The translations under genes were made by a program, and so were the position numbers. A DNA stretch of 64,000 bases. It comes from Dioscorea cayenensis subsp. rotundata (lineage: Eukaryota > Streptophyta > Magnoliopsida > Dioscoreales > Dioscoreaceae). Location of the stretch: NCBI RefSeq assembly GCF_009730915.1, contig NC_052489.1, positions 29,877,916 through 29,941,915 on the forward strand, in the 5' to 3' direction. Shown here one piece after another: positions 15,901 through 27,670 of the stretch; the stretch's first letter is position 1; each line of letters opens with the position of its first letter. The notes below the pieces were generated by a model that saw only the letters and a list, made by a program, of their open reading frames with translations, was not told the DNA's origin and made no database searches.

Positions 15901-17150
15901 ATATGGGCGCTGGAACTACTAATAGATCACTTATAAAGGGTTCTAATAAAAACATGACTACTAATAGACCACTTGGTCGTTGGTAACTAAACACACCGTT
16001 GATATACAATATTAAAAAGAGAGACCCATCTTCTCAGCAACCTTCATCAGCCATCTCAGAATCTCTAAGCCTCTATGAAACAGTGAAATGGCAGGTGAGT
16101 GATTCCCATTTGCCGCAAGCCTATCTATCTTCTGATCAAATTCTAATCTCTTGGCATGACCTGAACATTTGCACAGCCAACCAGCAGCATTATTAGCTGC
16201 TTCAGTCTTGATATCCTCTGCTTGATTCTCCGACAATTATCCTGAGCAAGGACTTGTGAAACCCCAGACAACCAACATCTATATCCTTATCTGCCAATCT
16301 CTTCTCACTCTACTCAAGTCTATCTCCAGAGCACCCAATTCAGCCTCCAGACTGCAACATGCATTCAGATTTAACACATCCTGTGACCAAAATTCTTTTA
16401 TTAGTGCCCATAATAACAAAACTTCACCCCTACATCGAAGCAATCCAGGACCCAAAATGCATCAGTAAAGAGGCATATTCTAGGCGAACCAGAATTCAAA
16501 TAGTTAATAAGATACTACCCCATCTGGCAGGATGTAGATACAGCATACTCCATCACATGATCAACAGCTGAACTTGCAATCCAATGATAATCCAGTTGCA
16601 CTCCATAAGGTTACATCTGGCTTTCTAGATTTTCCAAACCGTTGAGTGATCAGAGAAGGCTCTCTTGGATTGAGTATTTCCCAACCAAGACCCGGTTGCA
16701 ATTATGCCCTCACACCATCTAGGATGAAACCCTGTTATCAATTCCACCTTGTGCCAAACCTGCTGAGATTTGTAGCAGGATTTAAAGAAACATTCAATGT
16801 TCTTCCTCTCCAAGCCACATAAGGCACACAAAGCCTCTGGGCCTAGGCTCAAAGAGTGAAGGAATTTATATGTTTTGAGTCTTTTGACTCTCCCATGGAT
16901 TACTAACCACATAAAATACTTAGATCAACGAGCCACATTTAACTTCCACAAGTTAGCCCAACCATTCCATTTGATGAAATCACTCATGTCTCTGCCATTG
17001 AAAAAGGAAAAAACTGCAGAGGAAATTTTATCACTATTGGAATCTGGGAGCCAAACCCAGTTAAGATCATTGTCTGGAATTACAAGGTTAAGGTGACAGA
17101 AATTGAAATTAAAAAGATTATGGAGATGCTTATAACACACAATTTACACA
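15900..17150 (-). mobile_element. Degraded LINE remnant (RT zinc-binding and RNase H region)
   Basis: Minus-strand segments 17140-16925 and 16912-16625 together resemble the zf-RVT domain at the C-terminus of plant L1-type reverse transcriptases (WLPDSNSDKISSAVFSFFNG; MWLVIHGRVKRLKTYKFLHS; ALCALCGLERKNIECFFKSC). A segment at 16236-16012 (EAANNAAGWLCK) is reminiscent of the RNase H-like tail. The frame is interrupted and no complete ORF remains. A T-run near 15829 on the plus strand could be the old poly(A) end. No target-site duplication was found. Confidence 0.65.
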
Positions 17151-17500
17151 TGAAGTAAGTTTACAGAGAAACTCTTGCACTTTAAAAGATGTTTCTCACG
17201 GCACGAAACAGACCATTATTCAATTTAAGCTATAAACCACATCTTTATTAGATGGTGGAAGTGTCATGAGTGGCCTAAGTAAAATAAGTAGTTAATGAGA
17301 AAAAAAATTTCCAACCATAATTGGGCATCAAAGAAGGAGGAATTTATGAATGTAAACAAATTCAAGTGAGGCTTTCACACACATTTATATCATTCTGAAG
17401 TACTAATGATCTTAAAGAGCTCAGAAATCTACAGCACACCACAAGTCGATAAACAAAATATCCCTAAACTAGTCCCGGACCAAATAACTCATTAAACAGT

Positions 17501-17590
17501 GGTTTTTTTAGGTGTTTATACAAGGATTCAAGCTCGAAATCACTTGCTTAAGTGATCCCGGCCTCTACCACTTAAACCAACCCAGTTTTC
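17501..17590 (-). mobile_element. tRNA-derived SINE-like element
   Basis: Read on the minus strand, an A-box-like segment (TGGTTTAAGTGGTAGAGGC, 17579-17561) is followed about 30 bases later by a B-box-like segment (GAGCTTGAATCC, 17535-17524), then an A-rich end near 17502. This is the internal pol III promoter layout of plant tRNA-derived SINEs. It does not fold as a canonical tRNA. Confidence 0.45.
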
Positions 17591-17952
17591 TCACAAAAGA
17601 GAAATTCAACAATAAGTTATGAAAAATACAATAAAATTATTCCACATATTGAAAAGGATGAAAACATAGGACAACTAACAAATTTAGCAACAGATAGCGA
17701 AGTTCATCAAGCAAGCAACAATGAGGCAAGAAAGATAGTTCATTTAACCCTATTCCAAGATAACAGTTAAGGAGAGAACCTGAAAATGGCAGTAATTTTC
17801 ACAACATCTATGCCACACTGAACAAATTAGCATGAACAGCATGACAATGAAGGGCCTCAGTGCATCCCTTCCATCTTCCTTTCCTCAATTATCAAATGCA
17901 GAACAATCAAAACTCAAACAACTCATTCAATCTCTATTAATCTGTCTAAGCT
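17591..17952. other. Intergenic stretch 3' of the mTERF gene
   Basis: AT-rich sequence with no recognisable gene. It probably contains the 3' UTR of the mTERF gene. Confidence 0.5.
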
Positions 17953-19014
17953 TCAACAATTTCCAGCAATTTGACCATCACTTCCAACCATCCGAAGCCC
18001 CACATCCTTCAACTCTGGCGCTCTCTTGCAATACTTGGACACATACCTAGCCAAGAACACCTTCTCTGAGCAAGTAAAGAAGTTCGCCACCACCTTCTTA
18101 CCTTTCTCTTTCCCTACCTTTCTAAACAGTCCCTTCTCCTCCAACACCTGAAACACCTTAAACCTAGGCAAAACCCTCTTTTCGAATGCATGCATCAAGA
18201 GCTTCGGTTTCACGCTCAGCTCCTCCGGACCAAACCCCACCTCCTTCATGAAGAACTCCGTCGACTTCCTGATCTTCTCATCCGACACCAGCACGCACAA
18301 CGGAGCCCTCCGAAAAGCGGCATAAACAAGCTCTTCCGACCAACCCATCTCCTTGAACAGCTTCAGTCTCGAATCCCACGTCGATTTTTTCATCCCATTC
18401 AAGGCCCGGAGTGCGTAGACGAACATAGGGTTCTCCGGCTCGATCCCCGCGCGGCGAACAGCAGCGATGTTGGCTCGGAAAACGTCGGGATTGAGCATGA
18501 GAGATCGATTGCTGGTAGTGATGAGCTTGGCGATGCGGTCGCGGGGGACCCCAATGGAAAGCAAGGAAGCAATGTTGGGAGCGACGGAGCGGTTGAGGCT
18601 GCAGGAGAGGAACCAGTTGCGGCGGAGGATGAGGAGAAGGTCATCGGCGGAGTCGATGAAGGAGCGGATGAGATGGAAGATGGGCTTGAGATGGTTGTCA
18701 AGGGAGCGGGTGAGGATGGAAGGGTTAGAGATGATGAGGTTGGGGAGGAAGTCGGGAGGGACGGCGGCGGCATCGGAGAGAAGGAAGCGGAGCTTGGGGG
18801 CGAGAACAAGGGGGACATTAAAGCGAAGGAGGGAGGGGCGCTTGGAGAGGAGAATGGAGATGTGGGAGTCGGAGAAGTTGTGGGATTTCAGGAGAGCGAG
18901 AAGGGGTTCAGGTGGAGAAGATGGTGTGGCGGAGGAGTAGTAGAAGAAGGAAAGGTTTGGGTAATGGAGATGATCGGAGATAGAGACGAGTCTTTTGAAG
19001 AAGGAGGAAGCCAT
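17953..19014 (-). CDS. mTERF-domain protein, organellar (probably mitochondrial)
   Basis: A single exon encodes 353 residues. The N-terminus (MASSFFKRLVSISDHLHYPN) is basic and hydroxylated without acidic residues at the start, as expected for a mitochondrial presequence. From about residue 35 it shows repeated mTERF helices: LLKSHNFSDSHISILLSKRP, LLSIGVPRDRIAKLITTSNR, LFKEMGWSEELVYAAFRRAP and FMKEVGFGPEELSVKPKLL, each with the leucine/proline pattern of the family. Plant mTERF proteins bind organelle nucleic acids and act in transcription, termination or splicing; which of these applies here cannot be told. The intronless structure and its high GC against AT-rich neighbours are usual for the large plant mTERF family. 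The ATG at 19014 is the first in frame. Confidence 0.93.
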   Translation of the reverse strand: MASSFFKRLVSISDHLHYPNLSFFYYSSATPSSPPEPLLALLKSHNFSDSHISILLSKRPSLLRFNVPLVLAPKLRFLLSDAAAVPPDFLPNLIISNPSILTRSLDNHLKPIFHLIRSFIDSADDLLLILRRNWFLSCSLNRSVAPNIASLLSIGVPRDRIAKLITTSNRSLMLNPDVFRANIAAVRRAGIEPENPMFVYALRALNGMKKSTWDSRLKLFKEMGWSEELVYAAFRRAPLCVLVSDEKIRKSTEFFMKEVGFGPEELSVKPKLLMHAFEKRVLPRFKVFQVLEEKGLFRKVGKEKGKKVVANFFTCSEKVFLARYVSKYCKRAPELKDVGLRMVGSDGQIAGNC

Positions 19015-19843
19015 TGGGTTGAGGGGTGTGTTGGATGGAGGTCAAGTTATTTGGATGCATTTATTATATTCAACACTCAATTTATAAGTGCTTTTTTATA
19101 ATAACTTTTGGATTTTGATAAACAACTCATATATTTCCTTAGGTTTTTTTTTACTATCACTTTTTACCCCTTTTATATAAACTGTTATATATATATATAT
19201 ATATATTTGACCGTACTATTTTACATTCACACTCATACGACAGGTTTATTTTTAGTACTATTAACCATATAAATTATTTAAAAATATATATTAACTTGTA
19301 CATTAGAATTATAGAACATTATTTATTTTATTGAGTATCAAAATATTTTTATTAAAATGAATGGTAGGCTATTTCTTACCAATATCTTCTTTTGAACACC
19401 CTGATTATTATTATTATTATTATTATTTTAACAACGTGAAAAAAATTACTGTCACTTGCACTTACTAAAATTCAACTAAGTTTTGGAAAAAAAAAAAATA
19501 ATAACTTTAATCTTTTGGATAAAAAATAAACTTACTATTATCTGGTTATTGCATTGGTGGTGACTGTTGATCTCATTCACAAATGACAAATCAGAATCAC
19601 AGATCATTGAACAGCAAAGAAGAAGAGAGGGTGACGAGTAAAGATAAAGACCAAATAAATAAGACATCCATCCATACTTAAATCAATTGGAAAACCTTCC
19701 CATAATTGAGTCAGGATATGTCTCTATTTTCTTCTTCAAGTCCAAAGATATATGGATGCTGCTGGGCTGCAAGGGGGAAAAAATCAACACTGAAATACCT
19801 ACCGTCCAGTAAAAATGGAACTCTCAAAAAGATTACTGAGAGT
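19015..19843. other. mTERF upstream region and eEF1B 3' region
   Basis: AT-rich DNA with a (TA)n run near 19190 and an ATT run near 19408. It holds the mTERF promoter on the left and the 3' UTR of the eEF1B gene on the right. No gene is seen. Confidence 0.5.
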
Positions 19844-22487
19844 TTAGATTTTGTTGAAGGCCACGATATCACAGCTTTGAATGTATTCGTTAGCAGGTTC
19901 TACGGTGAGATGTTCCTCGATCAGGTCATCAACCGAAACAAGGTCATCAACAATGGTTAGCATAATTTGTAGCTTCTTTATGCCATAACCAACAGCCACA
20001 AGTTTAGCTGAGTTTCAAATATACGGAAATAACAAGTTCAGAAAAAAACAACTCAAAGATAATTAGTGATGAGATGATGAAATATATTAGGTAATAACAA
20101 GACTCACATGCTCCCCAGAGAAGGCCTTCCATTTGAAGGCTGCGGACAGCCTCCTCAAGCTTCTTCATGTCTGTTTCGTCGTCCCAGGGCTTTACATCCA
20201 GCAGGACAGAAGATTTGCCGCCTGTATATCAAGATGTGCATCATTAAAGACTTTCAGTGGCACCAGCAGGTAAATGAGAAATTATTAGATTGGGCAAGGA
20301 AATGAGCAAGAACTATATCCGTTTTCTCTTGAAAAAGCTTTTTTAAGAAAGCTTACTTTCTTTCTTTTTTGAGGATGCCTTTACAGCTGCTTCTCGCTCT
20401 TGTGCTGCTTCCTTTTCCTCTTCGGTTTCATCAGCAAAGAGATCAAGGTCATCGTCATCATCCCCCTCTGCTGCTGCCTCCTGAGAGGAAAAGATGGTTT
20501 TTGAGAAAAGTATGTGTCCACAGTGACATCAATAAAAGAATAAGTACTAACATTGCATCGAGGCAAACTGCTATCAACTAGCTAGTTAACATTGTGATGC
20601 TTTGCCTTCTCAGAAAATCTGATTTGTTGTTTACATCTTATATCATCTTAGTTGAGTTGAGAAACAAGGCAGTTAGAGTTGAATCTTTTGGCAGAAAAGT
20701 TATCTACATGGAACCTCAGAACTAAATCACTCCAGATCTTAATCAAGGAATCTGATAATCAATATCTTAAACCAGGCCTGTCATATACTGAGAATGACCA
20801 ATATTCAAAATGACAAACCTTTTTAGCCTCCACAACAGGCTCTGAAGCTACCAGTGCACCTTGGCCTACAACTTTCACCCCAAGAGGTTTGCCGGGGAAC
20901 CTGAGGAGACAGCCACGGGTAAGAGATTTAAAAGGACTAGGGATATAGGTAGCAAGAAATAAAGTACCCCGAGGAAAAGCATCGTGGGTTTGCTTAGAAC
21001 TACCCTAAAGAAAATCAATCTTTATTTTCTGTTTTGAGAAATACTAACTCGCCATTGATCCAACCCTCAATGTCAGAGAGGAGGGAGAAATAAAATACCA
21101 ACTTTTCATATGTTAATCTTCACCTTTATGCAATAGTTTTCATTTTAAAAAAAAAATGGAGTTGAGTTAACTTTTTGAGTGCTTTTCAAGATGATAGTTT
21201 TGAATGAATATAAATGTACTTCACTACGAACAACTCTAAAGGGTGTGTTCCTACACATGCTCCCCCAAGTACCTAGCAGTTTCATCAGCCAATTGACATT
21301 AATTAGTGGAAAGATTTATATGCAAGTCAGACAACTCGACTTAATCTGTAATATATGTCCTTAATAACCATTGAAATCAAAGAAAGCATATATTTATGTG
21401 TGACCTATCTACAGTCATCAGAAATTATAGACACACATGAAACAAATGGCTTCTATACAAGGAATCTCTGATAATTGATGATGCACGATAACATGAAATG
21501 CCGATTGGCCTAAAACATTATCACTGAAGTTAATAGAAACAGAAAGCATCCACCAAGATTTAAAGACTTGTTCTATATGATAATTAAATCATTGTTTAAT
21601 CACTTTGATGCATGTTTGCTAACGTCTAATAACAAAAAAAGTCAATTGATTCCAAATATTATTGCTGAAGTTAATGGAACCAAAAGAATCCTCTTGGACC
21701 ACCCAGGTGTCTTTAATGTGAGGATCAGAACCTTCTCACTCATTTTCATGCGTCGTTGCCAGAGCAAGAGGATATTAAATTAATTCAATCTAAACTCTTA
21801 ATTATAATTTAATAAATTGAGGCAGAGGGGAAAAAAAGCAAATGAAAAATTCAATTCATCTCACATAACGTGAATTCTCAACCAACCAAACAGGGAGACA
21901 ATATAGCTATCACAAATTCACAATGTGTGAGTATGTGCTACCCCAATGCAATGTTCTAACAACTAAATTCCCTATCTTGGTCTTACACAACCATTCAACT
22001 TAAACACTCACTGAAGATCAAGAAAGCAACTAAGAGAACCGAACAAAACCGAAATCTCTCTATCCTTAAAAACCCTCAACCATTAGAAGCATCAAAGTTA
22101 TAACAAAGAAATCAATGGCAAACCTTGAGGCAAGGGCCGAAGAAACCGTCTCGTACCAACGTCCCACACTGGGAAACCCTTCGCCAGGATTTTTAGACAC
22201 TGAAGCGAAGACCTTTACATCATCTTTGGTGATTTGATCCCTGGAAAACATTTCAAAACTCAATTTCAAATTCTTATACAACTAAAGCCGAACGAAGGAA
22301 CAATACATCAAATCAATCAAAACAGCACGCCAAATCCCATCAATCAAAACACATTCTCAGGATTCGCATAACAAAAGAATGGAGTGAGGGTTGAGAATTA
22401 CCCAGAGATGTAATTCTTCCCAGAAAGGAACTCCTCGAGGGACTTCAGACCAGCCTCAGTGTGGAGATCGGAGAAGGTGATCGCCAT
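19844..22487 (-). CDS. EEF1B: Elongation factor 1B, beta-type guanine nucleotide exchange subunit
   Basis: Six exons on the minus strand (22487-22402, 22240-22124, 20900-20819, 20480-20357, 20221-20108, 20007-19844) join in frame to 228 residues. The N-terminal GST-C-like part ([20 protein letters not shown] ... [12 protein letters not shown]) is followed by a linker, the acidic EF-1 beta central region ([20 protein letters not shown]) and the C-terminal exchange domain ([40 protein letters not shown], ending DIVAFNKI). The family recharges eEF1A with GTP during translation elongation, in the cytosolic eEF1B complex. Length and ending match the plant family. Intron 2 is long (about 1.2 kb). 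The core promoter abuts a hAT-type MITE at 22604. Confidence 0.96.
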
Positions 22488-22525
22488 CGACAACAGGGCG
22501 AGCGAGAGGTTCGAGGACAGCACCC

Positions 22526-22590
22526 AAACCCTAGCCCGGACTAATAAAGAGTTAAGAAGAGGACTTTGATGAAAAAAGGGAGTATTTATA
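22526..22590 (-). promoter_or_regulatory. eEF1B core promoter: TATA box and telo-box
   Basis: On the minus strand TATAAATA lies at 22590-22583 and a telo-box (AAACCCTA on the plus strand, 22526-22533) sits about 50 bases downstream, in the leader. The same telo-box plus TATA pair is seen at the NAC alpha gene, as known for translation-apparatus genes. Confidence 0.75.
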
Positions 22591-22603
22591 CAAAACCCTG
22601 ATT

Positions 22604-23117
22604 TAGGGATGGCAATAATCTTCGAACCGACCCGATTTTGATGAGGAAAACCCAGTTTGATCCGGTTTCAGGTCGGGTTCGGGTAATATCCGATCAATGT
22701 AAAGCAGGTGCAGATATAGAAATCTTGATACCCGATCCCCGAACCCGAAATTCAATTAACAAATATACCAAATTATATATATTAAATTTTTTTGTTAGGG
22801 TTTTTTAAATTCCTAGCATATGGTATTGAAATTGTCTATTTTGTATTGCTTTGAATATATATTTTCAATTCCTACTCCATGGTGTTATTCAAATAAAAAA
22901 ATTATGATTTTTATTGATATTTTTAATTTTTATTTAATATTTTAATTTTATTTTAATTTTTTTTAAATAAGATCAAAACAGAGTAGATATACCCGCCGGT
23001 ATCCGATCACCCGTCAGATGCAGATATCGGTTGGGGTTTTAAAAACCCATCAAATTCAGGTATAGGGGTGAGGTAGCGGGTATAGCAAAACCCACACCCG
23101 ACCTGTTGTCATCCCTA
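22604..23117. mobile_element. Non-autonomous hAT-type MITE (514 bp)
   Basis: Terminal inverted repeats begin TAGGGATGGCAA at the left and end TTGTCATCCCTA at the right. The flanks carry a perfect 8-bp target-site duplication CCCTGATT (22596-22603 and 23118-23125). An 8-bp duplication is the hallmark of hAT transposition. The subterminal regions carry repeated CCCGA/TCGGG-type motifs, and the middle is very AT-rich without an ORF. Confidence 0.88.
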
Positions 23118-23486
23118 CCCTGATTTGATATTTTTGCAATTTTTGCAGACACACCCCTACCTCATGTACTATTTGCATTGCCATTGTTACAACTGAAAGC
23201 TTATTTATTTGCCCATCCTTCCCTTTTTCTATTATTTAAAACCTTTCCCTTTAGAACAAGAGATTTATGATTAAATCAAGTATAGGCTTTAAATTTTTGC
23301 AGAAATATTTCTGCCAGTATTCAGCTAAAAATGAAAGGGTTGCACTAAAGTGTACACAATTGACAGAGAATTCAATGCTTTCTTGAACCGTATAGTGTAA
23401 TTATCATTCAGTGGATAAAGAATAAACTATATACACCATGCTGGATTCACACTTGCTTTGACAAGATGGAGATGGAGAAGTATGAA
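23118..23486. other. Short intergenic stretch between MITE and pheophytinase
   Basis: It probably holds the original upstream region of the eEF1B gene and the 3' UTR of the pheophytinase gene. I see no gene. Confidence 0.5.
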
Positions 23487-26219
23487 CTAGTGAGAGTTCA
23501 TTTGCAAGCCTGCAGATCTGGACTTCATGAAAGACCTTATCATGTTCCAGATTGAGAATTTCGATCCATAGGCACGCACTTGAACAGACTTCCGTGTGCC
23601 GTCATTAATGTACTCAAGTTCTCTAGAGACACCATATTTAATGGATTTCAGTTCTTCAAGGAGAGGCAATGAGGCAGAACCTTGTGACTCGAGGTTCTTG
23701 ATCCATCCGCGGAGTAAATAGTTCACAACCTATCAAAGAAAATGAACCAGGGTATTGCTTTAATGCAATTCTGAGACAGTACTGAACACTAACTAGTGTG
23801 TTTGATGTTTCTGAGAATCAAACTAGGTGCTAATCACTTGCTTCTATGACTCAAAGTTCAATAAAGTATTCTTAGACAAACAAATTCAAGTGAGCATTTA
23901 AATGGTGCAAATGAAGTCATGGAATTAAGTACCTCAGGAACTTCATCATGTGGGCAGTGTCCTGCGGGGCTAATCTCATAATACGGCGCTTCAGGTAATT
24001 GGTGCTTCACTTTAAGTCCCCACACAGGTCGCACCCAAGGGTCTTCCTTACCATACATCAGACAAATGGGAACAGATTGCATTTTGCACCTGATACCAAA
24101 AGAAAATGAATTATACAGCTAAAAGGGATTAAAATAAGCTTTGCGCAATTTCTCAATCCAGGGAAAGAAAATGATTAATGAGTAGCATACCTAGACAAGG
24201 CTTCCTGGAAAGATAACTGTCCTTTTGGTGCAAACATTATTGATGCAAATGCAGCTGCTGCTGCAGGGTGTTGTGTTGTTTCAATTATACGTGAGAAGAC
24301 ATTGTCAACCTTAATTGAGTGGTCTGCATAGACTTGTTTCAGAACCTCTTGTATACTTACTGGGTCGCTTATCTTCTGCCATCTGAAATGATGCATAAAA
24401 ATCACATCCAACTCAGTTAGGTACAGTTATAAGACACATACAAACTCTACAGCAGGCCCATAAGCAGGTCAACTGGGACAAGAAAAGGAAACAAATTAAT
24501 CATATTTGGCACATGCGTACAAATTTAGTCAAATGGTGAGAACTAATGCCTAAAGCTAAGAGATATTGATGATGAACAATAACAAGTATCACTCAAGTTA
24601 ATCACAGTCAGTTGACAATCAATATAAACTTGCAACAAATAAATGTCATCCGATAGGAAAAAGAGTACATTTTGAGGAGCAAAACTCAGAAACCTACACG
24701 AATTGTGTGAGCTTCTTCACATTTTCAGGCAAAGGGAATGTTCCCGCCCAGGGGAAAATTTTGGATAATTGCGGCGATCTGATAGGGTTCGGGAGAAAGC
24801 CCCAAAATGGTGTTGCATTAAGCAATGTTACCCCCTTCACTAGTTGTGGGTTGCATGCTGCGAAGTACGAAGCCACAAAACCTCCAAGTGAGTTGCCCAC
24901 AAGGTACACCGGTTCACCAATAACCTACATAATGACATATGAACACCGGTTCAAATTGTTTTCAAGAAGATATTTAGTCAGTCTACATTATTGGAATCCA
25001 TTCAGTAAAGAAGCAAAATTTATAAAAAAAAAAAAATGATTTGGAATAACCACATTTAGCGAAAATTGATGTTTGGTAATGCATGAAGAAATGGTTAGCG
25101 AAAATGAATAGAGACATAAATAGTTGCCAAGCAGTATTCATAATCGTGTTAAGATGTAAGTAAATGAACATTAGAAAATCAGTTAGAAAACATATACTAT
25201 TACCAAACAAAAATAGAACTAATTCATAATCTTGATTAAAATAGTCCTCATATTGCAATGGAAACAAGACAAGCATTTTTCAGCTTATCTCTGCAATGTT
25301 ACTCAACCCAAAATTTATAAAAAAAAAAAATAACAATAATAAGTTTCAGCCACAAACACAGAAAATATAAGATGAGATGTTGTAAACAAGCGACGAAACA
25401 ATGTTATTTAAGAAAAAAGATATAGACTGCAAGCAGAACAGGTTTATTCACATGTACCTCTTCTATGAAATGTTTCACTTGGTCTTGCCACAAATCGACA
25501 GAGTAAACCAACTCATGTGCCCATGGTTCAGATTCATCTCCAAAACCCCATGCAACCTCCTTCTCATCAGAAGTATCTCCCATTTTCCCAGAAGGAGCTG
25601 GATCTTCAGACGGCAATGACATCCCTTGACCAAGAAAATCCAGAGCCCAAACTCTGTACTCCTGACCAAGATCTCTTAATTGCTTTTCATAGTGAAAAGT
25701 TCCAACACCAAAACCAGGAAGAAATAACACAGCCGGCGCACCAACATTTTCTGACCCCGATTTCTCATAATGCACAGACAACTTAGGCTTCCATTCCCAG
25801 AAACAACTACTAATTGGAGAACCATTATTACCATCAGATCCCTCAGGCAATCCAGGGATCAAAATTTTTGTAACTTCATCAGCCTCTGTAGACACTCCTC
25901 TTAAGCCTGTATTTCCATCAGCTACATAATAATTGCAATTATCTTTCGCGCTCTGAGAAGAAGCATGATTTGAATATTCTTCAAGCAGACCTAGTAATCT
26001 GGCACCTTCTTTCTTGTAAAGGTTCTCAATCTCATAACTATCTTGACATGGAGTTCCAAAACTTGCCATTGATTTTGCACTGGCAAACATAACAACAGTT
26101 CTTCCATTTACAAGAGCTCTGGACTGCCTCAAACTAAAGTTGTTTCCTAAAGATTTACAATCTAAACTACTCAATCGGTAACATGAAACCAAAGAACAAC
26201 AGAAAGGCAGTGTCTCCAT
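23487..26219 (-). CDS. PPH: Pheophytinase (pheophytin pheophorbide hydrolase), chloroplast
   Basis: Five exons on the minus strand (26219-25458, 24924-24698, 24382-24191, 24089-23933, 23729-23487) join in frame to 526 residues. Residues 1-50 look like a chloroplast transit peptide. The alpha/beta-hydrolase core shows LPGFGVGTFHYEKQLRDLG, the nucleophile elbow VGNSLGG (Ser about 266), the plant PPH motif LLNATPFWGFLPNP and the late SPAGHCPHDEVPE with the catalytic His. The enzyme removes phytol from pheophytin a in the PAO pathway of chlorophyll breakdown during senescence. The start used is the ATG at 26219; an upstream TTG in frame is not a start. A 5' UTR intron (26251-26522) is supported by good splice sites. 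Upstream lies a cluster of five CACGTG motifs. Confidence 0.96.
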
Positions 26220-26680
26220 CAATCATGAACCAGAATTACTCAACTATTAACTGCAAAACACCCAATCTGAACATCAAAACAGAGTCAGTCCCCAGCAGTA
26301 CAAATAGCTTCAAAGAAAGGATTTTTCCTCCAATTTTCCAATTCAGGGAAGCAAAACTCTACTTCAAATTGATCCTGGAGCTTTAACAGATATTAAAAAG
26401 AACAACATGTTCATGAAATCTAAAGGATAAACAAATAAACTTAAAAATCTAAGATTGCATACATGAAAAAGATGGACAATTAAAGCAACTTCTAAAGATT
26501 CGAGGAAGAGTTGGAATCGTACCTCCAAACTGGTCCAAGAATTGATTTTGGTAGGGTTTGAGAAGGATCCAGTGGGTTAAAAATCGAAAATTTTGTGGAA
26601 TTTCTCAGTGAGAATGAGAGTAAATTTTAGGTCATTAATTGTGGTCACGGTTTGTCCACACGAAACTGGGCCTATAATGA

Positions 26681-26868
26681 CACGTGTCAGTTATTTATTC
26701 GCTAGAGTTGTTTAGAAGTCAGAGGAGCCAAGTTTTGCTGTTTAGGAACAGACAGGGATCGTTGGAAAATAAGTGTCGTGCACGTCACGTGTTACTTGCA
26801 TGCGCGGGGAACTGAGACACGTGCGGATATTTTCTAGGGCCTTGTCACTCACGTGGGCTCCACACGTG
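26681..26868. promoter_or_regulatory. G-box/ABRE cluster upstream of pheophytinase
   Basis: Five perfect CACGTG hexamers start at 26681, 26786, 26818, 26850 and 26863, with a further CACGTC at 26781, all within about 190 bases and 50-250 bases upstream of the likely transcription start. G-boxes and ABREs are bound by bZIP (ABI5/ABF, EEL) and bHLH (PIF) factors, which are known activators of chlorophyll-breakdown genes in other plants. Confidence 0.8.
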
Positions 26869-27584
26869 TGATTTTTTCTTTTATTTTCTGAGATTTATAA
26901 GGAATTTTTTTTATACTTTAAATTTTGATTTTTTGAATATGTGTTTAATTAAAAATTAGAAATAAAGATTACAATATATTAATCTATACTAAAATACAGT
27001 TATATACGATGATGAAGTGACATATATTATTATACTTTTTTAAAAAAACATATATTATTATAGCATATATATATATATATAGCAATCCTCTATCAACGTT
27101 CATATATATATAATCTATGAGCTTTGATCAAGACCTTTGGATTTCAATCCAACGATTAGACACTGTTTCATAAACAGTAGTAGTACTGTTTATGAATAGC
27201 TGCACAGATCATTTGGGTACCATAGTTTTTGTACTGTTTATGATACTATTTATGAACCAATATGTATCTGTCTCTCACATTTACTTTCACTATATCTTTT
27301 TAAAATCTGGGGACATCTCTGTAGATGGCCCAAGATGATCTTTATCCATATATATATATATATATATATATACCATGATATATTTATTATGCTTGGATTA
27401 GCTTTTATTTTGTTAGTTGGAATATATTAAAATAATATTGAATAAAATAAGTTAAATGACTACCAGAATGATATAAAACTTAATTGAAAAAAAAAATTAT
27501 TTCTTACTATGATAAAATAAATAATATAGTGAAGATAGATTTATTTTTGTCACTCAATCTCAACATCGATAACAAGCCAAAATC

Positions 27585-27670
27585 ACTTGATTCAAATGGT
27601 TAAAAGCACTACCATGTATCTCTCGTGTAGTATGTTAAGTGGTGAGGGTTCGAATCCTCGTTTGAGGCTT
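27585..27670 (+). mobile_element. tRNA-like pol III promoter fragment (SINE head or tRNA relic)
   Basis: An A-box-like stretch (TTCAAATGGTTAAAAGCAC, from 27591) is followed by a perfect B-box GGTTCGAATCC (27647-27657). The spacing resembles a Ser/Leu-type tRNA, but the acceptor and anticodon stems do not form. A degraded tRNA or tRNA-derived SINE head is the best reading. Confidence 0.45.

Noticed and set aside
18190-19101. 303-residue plus-strand ORF, and a 157-residue one, across the mTERF gene
   Set aside because: They are antisense shadows of the GC-rich mTERF coding exon. Their sequence is low-complexity Gly/Glu or Arg/Met and matches nothing.
25404-25457. Extension of pheophytinase exon 1 (VHVNKPVLLAVY)
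   Set aside because: It is intron read-through; a GT donor follows the conserved FIEE and the next exon continues with VIGEPVYLVGNS.
26220-26222. Start of pheophytinase three bases earlier
   Set aside because: That codon is TTG; the first ATG is at 26219.
27588-27665. Functional tRNA gene
   Set aside because: The B-box is perfect, but the acceptor stem, anticodon arm and full T-stem do not pair.
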